Source of the DNA: a bacterium
GTDB taxonomy: Bacteria > Patescibacteriota > Saccharimonadia > Saccharimonadales > JAUPVS01
DNA: 32,754 bases
NCBI GenBank assembly: GCA_029780855.1
Contig: JAKOXV010000013.1
Location: forward strand, 92,873 to 125,626
Direction: 5' to 3'
Part shown: positions 27,000 through 32,754 of the stretch, piece after piece
Position numbering within the stretch: position 1 is the stretch's first letter
Layout of the letters: every line of letters begins with the position of its first letter
Position numbers and translations under genes: made by a program
The notes under the pieces: model-generated
What the model saw: the letters and a program-made list of their open reading frames with translations, nothing else
What the model was told of the DNA's origin: nothing
Databases searched by the model: none

Positions 27000-27363
27000 G
27001 ACTCTGGGCTTTGTCTAAAGAAATTTGGTCGGTCGCTTTGGCTCGTAGTTCCTGAGCATTTTGGTAGGCTTTTTCTACTTCTGCTTGGTTTATTTCATCT
27101 TCGTGATCGGCTTCATCAACCAACACTCGTACGCGATTGTTAGCCACCTCTATAACACCACCGTTCAGTGCAAAATGCTCTAAAAGCTCATCAATATCGC
27201 CAGGTTTTCGCTTAATCGTAGCGATCCCCGGAACGGCAACGCTTACCAAAGGGCTGTGGTTGGGGAGAATACCTATCTCTCCATCAGGGGTAGGGAGGCG
27301 TACCTCGTACACCTCTTCAGAGAACTTTGTACCATCTAGGGTTACCAGTTCAAATTGCAGCAC
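26926..27363 (-). CDS. atpC: F-type ATP synthase subunit epsilon
   Basis: LQFELVTLDGTKF...LPTPDGEIGILPNHSPLVS; last gene of the atp cluster. Confidence 0.95.
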   Translation of the reverse strand: MLQFELVTLDGTKFSEEVYEVRLPTPDGEIGILPNHSPLVSVAVPGIATIKRKPGDIDELLEHFALNGGVIEVANNRVRVLVDEADHEDEINQAEVEKAYQNAQELRAKATDQISLDKAQSLIDRSQVRLKIAEIRRRRPRRQRR

Positions 27364-27365
27364 TG

Positions 27366-28748
<1,383 letters not shown>

Positions 28749-29198
28749 CTATGCTTCTCCTTCGTTTGCTGAATGTGTATACGATGTTTCTCTCGTTACG
28801 TTTATATGCTCTCTTGGCCGGAACCGTGCTACGGTAATTTCCGCTCCTGGTGTATTCTCAAAAAGATACGGCACGGGTACGTCTGCGTATTCGTAATTAC
28901 TACTAAAAACACCAACCCTTGCCCGTCGAGCACTGGTAAATAGTACGGCTCCGAGCGCTATCTTTGCTGCATCAGTCCAACCATCGCGCAACAGGTCTTC
29001 TTGAATTAATACGTGGTCTGCTCTGAAGAATACTTCTGCACGCATGTCGTCAGCGTAAGGGTTTGCAGACGCCGGCAGATCAGTGTAGCCCAGTAATGTT
29101 ACCGGTAGGGGCAATGTAGCTGCGCGACGGATTTCATCAAGGTTACCGTGATCGACATCGTGCAAGATCACTGCTTCAGGAACGTATCCTACGCTCAT
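28749..29198 (-). CDS. Uncharacterised protein encoded within the ATP synthase operon between atpG and atpD
   Basis: 149 aa; start overlaps the atpG stop by 4 nt and its stop abuts the atpD start codon. Confidence 0.85.
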   Translation of the reverse strand: MSVGYVPEAVILHDVDHGNLDEIRRAATLPLPVTLLGYTDLPASANPYADDMRAEVFFRADHVLIQEDLLRDGWTDAAKIALGAVLFTSARRARVGVFSSNYEYADVPVPYLFENTPGAEITVARFRPREHINVTRETSYTHSANEGEA

Positions 29199-30061
29199 TT
29201 GATTGCCTCCGCACCGCCGGTGATTTCTGCGATTTCTTGGGTAATGCTAGCCTGACGCGCAGTGTTGTAGGCTAGGTTAAGATCGTCAATAATTTCATTA
29301 GCGTTATCAGTAGCGTTCTTCATGGCAATCATGCGCATGGAGTGTTCTGATGCAAGGCTTTCAAGAAAGTCCTGCGTTAATTGCGACTCTATGAGCCTAA
29401 GCGTCACATTCTCAAGTACTGCTTTTGGTGAGGGTTCGAATATTGCTTCTTCTAGATCCGGTTCAATTTCTACAGGCTGAAAAGCAGCGGGGAGGAGGTG
29501 ATCGGTAGTTACCTCTTGCCTGATGCTAGAAAGATAGTTCGTAAAAATAACTTCGACCGCATCGACTGATTTTTCGGCAAAGTGCCTAGTCACGGTATTG
29601 AGAATTGGACGGACATCGTTTGATGAAGGATGGTCTGGGAATTCTTCATAAATTCCAATTACATCACAGTGTTCAACTTTGCTAATGAACCGAGCAGCCT
29701 GTTTACCGACTACTATCGCTTGACTTTTTATGCCCAGCTCAACATCATCTTGCAGTCGCTTGGTAAAAGCTTTTAAGACATTGCTGTTGTAGGCGCCAGC
29801 TAGACCACGGTCGCTCGTAATAACTACGTACAGACGAACTTTGATTTTACGCTGCTGGAACAGCGGATGCATATCGACGTCTGTGAGCTCACGCAAGCGA
29901 GTCAGGATCTGACTAGCCATTGCACGATAATCACGTGACTTGGCAGCATTTTCCTGGGCACGACGCATCTTACTGGCAGACACCAGCTCCATTGCCTTGG
30001 TAATCTGCTTAGTGTTCTTTATAGAACCCATGCGCCGTTTTAATGCCTGCGTGCTAGCCAT
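29195..30061 (-). CDS. atpG: F-type ATP synthase subunit gamma
   Basis: ALKRRMGSIKNTKQITKAMELVSASKMRRAQ, TSDRGLAGAYNSNV, MKNATDNANEIIDDLNLAYNTARQASITQEIAEI. Confidence 0.98.
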   Translation of the reverse strand: MASTQALKRRMGSIKNTKQITKAMELVSASKMRRAQENAAKSRDYRAMASQILTRLRELTDVDMHPLFQQRKIKVRLYVVITSDRGLAGAYNSNVLKAFTKRLQDDVELGIKSQAIVVGKQAARFISKVEHCDVIGIYEEFPDHPSSNDVRPILNTVTRHFAEKSVDAVEVIFTNYLSSIRQEVTTDHLLPAAFQPVEIEPDLEEAIFEPSPKAVLENVTLRLIESQLTQDFLESLASEHSMRMIAMKNATDNANEIIDDLNLAYNTARQASITQEIAEITGGAEAIK

Positions 30062-30062
30062 G

Positions 30063-31607
30063 TTATTTCAGGGATTCCTTTACTTCATATGTTTTAGCAA
30101 CATCTTTGGCGACTTTAAGAATGGTATTCTTGATTTCATCAGTTGGCTTGTCGCCCTTGTTGAGAACACCCATTTCTTTCTTTGCGTCGCTGCGTAATCG
30201 TTTTAGCAAGGCGTCTTGAGCTTGCTTAATCTGGTCAACTGGTACGGTATCAAAAACACCCTCGTTGGCAGCCATTAGGGAAGCCGTCTGTTCCCAAACT
30301 GATAGTGGGGAATACTGCGGCTGTTTGAGTAGTTCGGTCAAACGCTGACCTCGGTTGATCCTTGCCTTAGTTTCTTCGTCCAAATCAGTAGAGAACTGTG
30401 AAAAGGCAGCCAGTTCCCGGAACTGTGCTAGTGAAAGACGAAGGTTACCGGCAACACTTTTAACAGCCTTGGTTTGAGCGGAGCCACCCACACGGGATAC
30501 AGACAGACCAACGGAAATAGCAGGCCGAATACCTTGATAGAACAGAGTTGTTTCCATAAATATTTGGCCATCCGTAATGGATATTACGTTTGTTGGAATA
30601 TACGCACTAATGTCACCAGCTTGCGTTTCAATGATGGGTAGAGCAGTAAGAGAACCGGCACCTTTTTCATCGCTCAGTTTTGCGGAACGCTCCAGCAAAC
30701 GAGAGTGCAGATAAAACACGTCACCTGGATACGCTTCGCGTCCCGGTGGACGGCGGAGCAATAGTGACATCTGGCGATAGGCAACGGCATGCTTTGAAAG
30801 GTCATCGTAAATGATTAGCGCATGCTGACTGTTGTCGCGGAAATATTCCCCGATGGCAGTCCCCGTGTAGGGTGCAAGGTATTGCAAACTTGCAGGATCA
30901 GAAGCTGAAGTAGCGATGACGATGGTTTGATCCATCACGCCTTCGCGCTTCAGGCGCTCAATGAGGCGGGCAACTTTGGACAATTTTTGTCCAACAGCAA
31001 CGTAAATGTTAATAACACCGGTTTCTTGCTGGTGCTGGTTAATCATCGTATCAATCGCCACGGCCGTTTTACCAGTTTGGCGGTCGCCAATGATAAGTTC
31101 ACGCTGACCACGGCCAATTGGCACCATGGCATCAATAGCCATAATTCCAGTCATAAGTGGTTCGTGTACACCCTTACGATCCAAAACACCGGGGGCTGGG
31201 CGCTCGACCAAACCTGTTTGCTTGGTTTTTATGGGACCTTTATCGTCAAGTGGCCGACCAAGCGGGTCAATCACACGACCAACAAGCTCTGGGCCAACTG
31301 GCACTTCCAGCACTTTACCGGTTAGTCGGGCGTTGGTGCCTGCTTTTATTTTTATGTCGTTTCCGAGCAATACAGCACCAATTTCATCTTCCATAAGGTT
31401 GAGTGCAAACGCAGTTACTGTCGTTCCATCCTCGGCATCTATTTCGATCATCTCATTAAAGCCACAGTCACTCAGCCCATAGATCCAAGCAATACCGTCA
31501 CCGACTCGGGTTACTACACCTACCGTTTCAAAATCACCCTGTGTTTTAAGCTCATCAATCGCCTTGCGAATGTCTGAACTCAGTTCCTTTATTGAAATAT
31601 CTGCCAT
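30063..31607 (-). CDS. atpA: F-type ATP synthase subunit alpha
   Basis: [60 protein letters not shown]. Confidence 0.99.
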   Translation of the reverse strand: MADISIKELSSDIRKAIDELKTQGDFETVGVVTRVGDGIAWIYGLSDCGFNEMIEIDAEDGTTVTAFALNLMEDEIGAVLLGNDIKIKAGTNARLTGKVLEVPVGPELVGRVIDPLGRPLDDKGPIKTKQTGLVERPAPGVLDRKGVHEPLMTGIMAIDAMVPIGRGQRELIIGDRQTGKTAVAIDTMINQHQQETGVINIYVAVGQKLSKVARLIERLKREGVMDQTIVIATSASDPASLQYLAPYTGTAIGEYFRDNSQHALIIYDDLSKHAVAYRQMSLLLRRPPGREAYPGDVFYLHSRLLERSAKLSDEKGAGSLTALPIIETQAGDISAYIPTNVISITDGQIFMETTLFYQGIRPAISVGLSVSRVGGSAQTKAVKSVAGNLRLSLAQFRELAAFSQFSTDLDEETKARINRGQRLTELLKQPQYSPLSVWEQTASLMAANEGVFDTVPVDQIKQAQDALLKRLRSDAKKEMGVLNKGDKPTDEIKNTILKVAKDVAKTYEVKESLK

Positions 31608-31628
31608 CTACGCTCCTTATTTTCCTTT

Positions 31629-32024
31629 CTAAACCACCGCTTTGGTTAATCTCCGCAATTTACCGCGAGCCGTCTCATCAAGCTGTTTTTCTGAAGACTT
31701 AATTTTGATTCCGCTCAAAACCTCAGGGTTTACCTCTTCATTGATAATGAATGTACTGCCACTGGGGTAATGATTTGCCAGTAAATCCTCAATCTGCCGT
31801 TTGGCATCTGAACTTAATGGGAAAGCCGAAGTAATAGTTGCTTCTACTTGTCCTTGTTTTTCCCGTAGGGAACGAACATCTCGCATAAGCTGCTCAAGTT
31901 CTCGGGTCTGATGGGTTTCAACTAGAAAAGCGGCTATTCTCTTGGCTAGCGTTGACTGATCCTTGGTTTCAGAAACCAAAGTCGCTAATACGTTTGCCAG
32001 TTCGCCCCTTGTAATAGTTCGCAC
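31629..32024 (-). CDS. atpH: F-type ATP synthase subunit delta, short form (131 aa)
   Basis: Position between atpF and atpA and C-terminal delta/OSCP-like sequence ending ...NPEVLSGIKIKSSEKQLDETARGKLRRL. Confidence 0.85.
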   Translation of the reverse strand: MRTITRGELANVLATLVSETKDQSTLAKRIAAFLVETHQTRELEQLMRDVRSLREKQGQVEATITSAFPLSSDAKRQIEDLLANHYPSGSTFIINEEVNPEVLSGIKIKSSEKQLDETARGKLRRLTKAVV

Positions 32025-32561
32025 CTACGTAACCTCCTTAAGCAAACGCTCTACAAGCTCTCGATCTTTTTTACTATCAATCTTTTCGCCGATTACCGCT
32101 TCCGTTGTGTCGGCTACTAGATGGACCATTTCTGAACGCAGCTCATTCTTTGCCCGTTGTATATCTTCATCAATGCGATTATGGGCATCTTCAATAAGTG
32201 CCGAAGCCTTACGGGTTGCTGCTTCTTCAGCGGCCTTGATAATCTCTCCTGCTTCACGATGACCACCGGCGATGATTTTGTCAGATTCCAAACGAGCTTC
32301 ATGGAGTAGCTGCTCAACCTTCTCATCTAAGGCTTCTTTTTCCTTTTCCATTTTCATACCCAGAAGCACGCCTTTATTTATGGTTTTTCGGCGATCTTCA
32401 AGGGTGTTAACGATTTTATCAAGCGCGAAACGCTTGATTACCCAAAAGAGAATCAAGAAGGTGACGGCCTGAGCAAGCAGCGCCCACGGATCAATCCCCA
32501 GCGCAGAAATTCCTTGTGGCTCTTCTGCTGCTGCAATTATGTGTGGTAAAAATCCTATCAC
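32025..32561 (-). CDS. atpF: F-type ATP synthase subunit b
   Basis: N-terminal TM (LLAQAVTFLILFWVIKRFALDKI) followed by long charged coiled coil. Confidence 0.95.
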   Translation of the reverse strand: MIGFLPHIIAAAEEPQGISALGIDPWALLAQAVTFLILFWVIKRFALDKIVNTLEDRRKTINKGVLLGMKMEKEKEALDEKVEQLLHEARLESDKIIAGGHREAGEIIKAAEEAATRKASALIEDAHNRIDEDIQRAKNELRSEMVHLVADTTEAVIGEKIDSKKDRELVERLLKEVT

Positions 32562-32582
32562 CTTCTGTATCCCTTTCTTTGA

Positions 32583-32754
32583 TTAGCTCAACAAGAACGC
32601 GCCGAGTAGGAACGCAAGTAGAGCGGTAACTTCAATCATGGCTGCGATAATAACGATCTGGCCGGCAGCCTTACCAGCCTCTGGGTTACGCCCCAGTGCT
32701 TTCATGTAGTTAGAACCTACGAGTGCAAGACCGAATGCGGCCGCACCAAGTGCT
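32583..32754 (-). CDS. atpE: F-type ATP synthase subunit c (5' end outside window)
   Basis: Reverse strand translates ...GAAAFGLALVGSNYMKALGRNPEAGKAAGQIVIIAAMIEVTALLAFLLGAFLLS*, with polar loop GRNPEA and TM2 Glu. Confidence 0.95.
   Translation of the reverse strand, partial: ALGAAAFGLALVGSNYMKALGRNPEAGKAAGQIVIIAAMIEVTALLAFLLGAFLLS

Noticed and set aside
30927-31482. Plus-strand ORFs (132, 118, 79 aa) inside atpA
   Set aside because: Antisense to the alpha subunit, overlapping one another in different frames, no motifs.
32583-32754. Sodium-type c-ring
   Set aside because: The visible TM2 Glu is followed by Val (IEVTALLA) rather than the ES/T motif of sodium-binding c subunits, and TM1 is truncated; a proton-type ring is more likely but cannot be settled here.

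Overview
Gene-dense bacterial window, probably from a Candidate Phyla Radiation / Saccharibacteria-like genome. That assignment is inference from gene content and compactness; no 16S gene is present. It carries a partial DHH phosphoesterase, cysS, an envelope/glycoconjugate gene set (AI-2E transporter, several glycosyltransferases, two D-Ala-D-Ala carboxypeptidases), a tRNA-Gln(UUG), and a redox/metal island. The island comprises Cu/Zn SOD, a secreted His-rich protein, a two-component system, a ferric-reductase-like flavocytochrome, ApbE and a flavinylation-type FMN-binding protein. Also present are a Crp/Fnr-family regulator, a UvrD-like helicase with a PD-(D/E)XK-type C-terminus, an aquaporin with a lysine-rich tail, a probable zeta-class (cadmium-type) carbonic anhydrase, and an F-type ATP synthase operon with an unknown ORF between atpG and atpD. 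The strongest new signal is a pair of perfect TGTGA-N6-TCACA palindromes, each exactly 21 nt upstream of a TACKAT -10 element. Each precedes a small uncharacterised gene (51 aa, absent from the supplied ORF track, and 119 aa), and a CRP-like regulator is encoded in the same window. This is a candidate CRP-family regulon with class-II promoter geometry, linking the redox island, the carbonic anhydrase and the ATP synthase locus. Many genes also appear to be transcribed as leaderless mRNAs.
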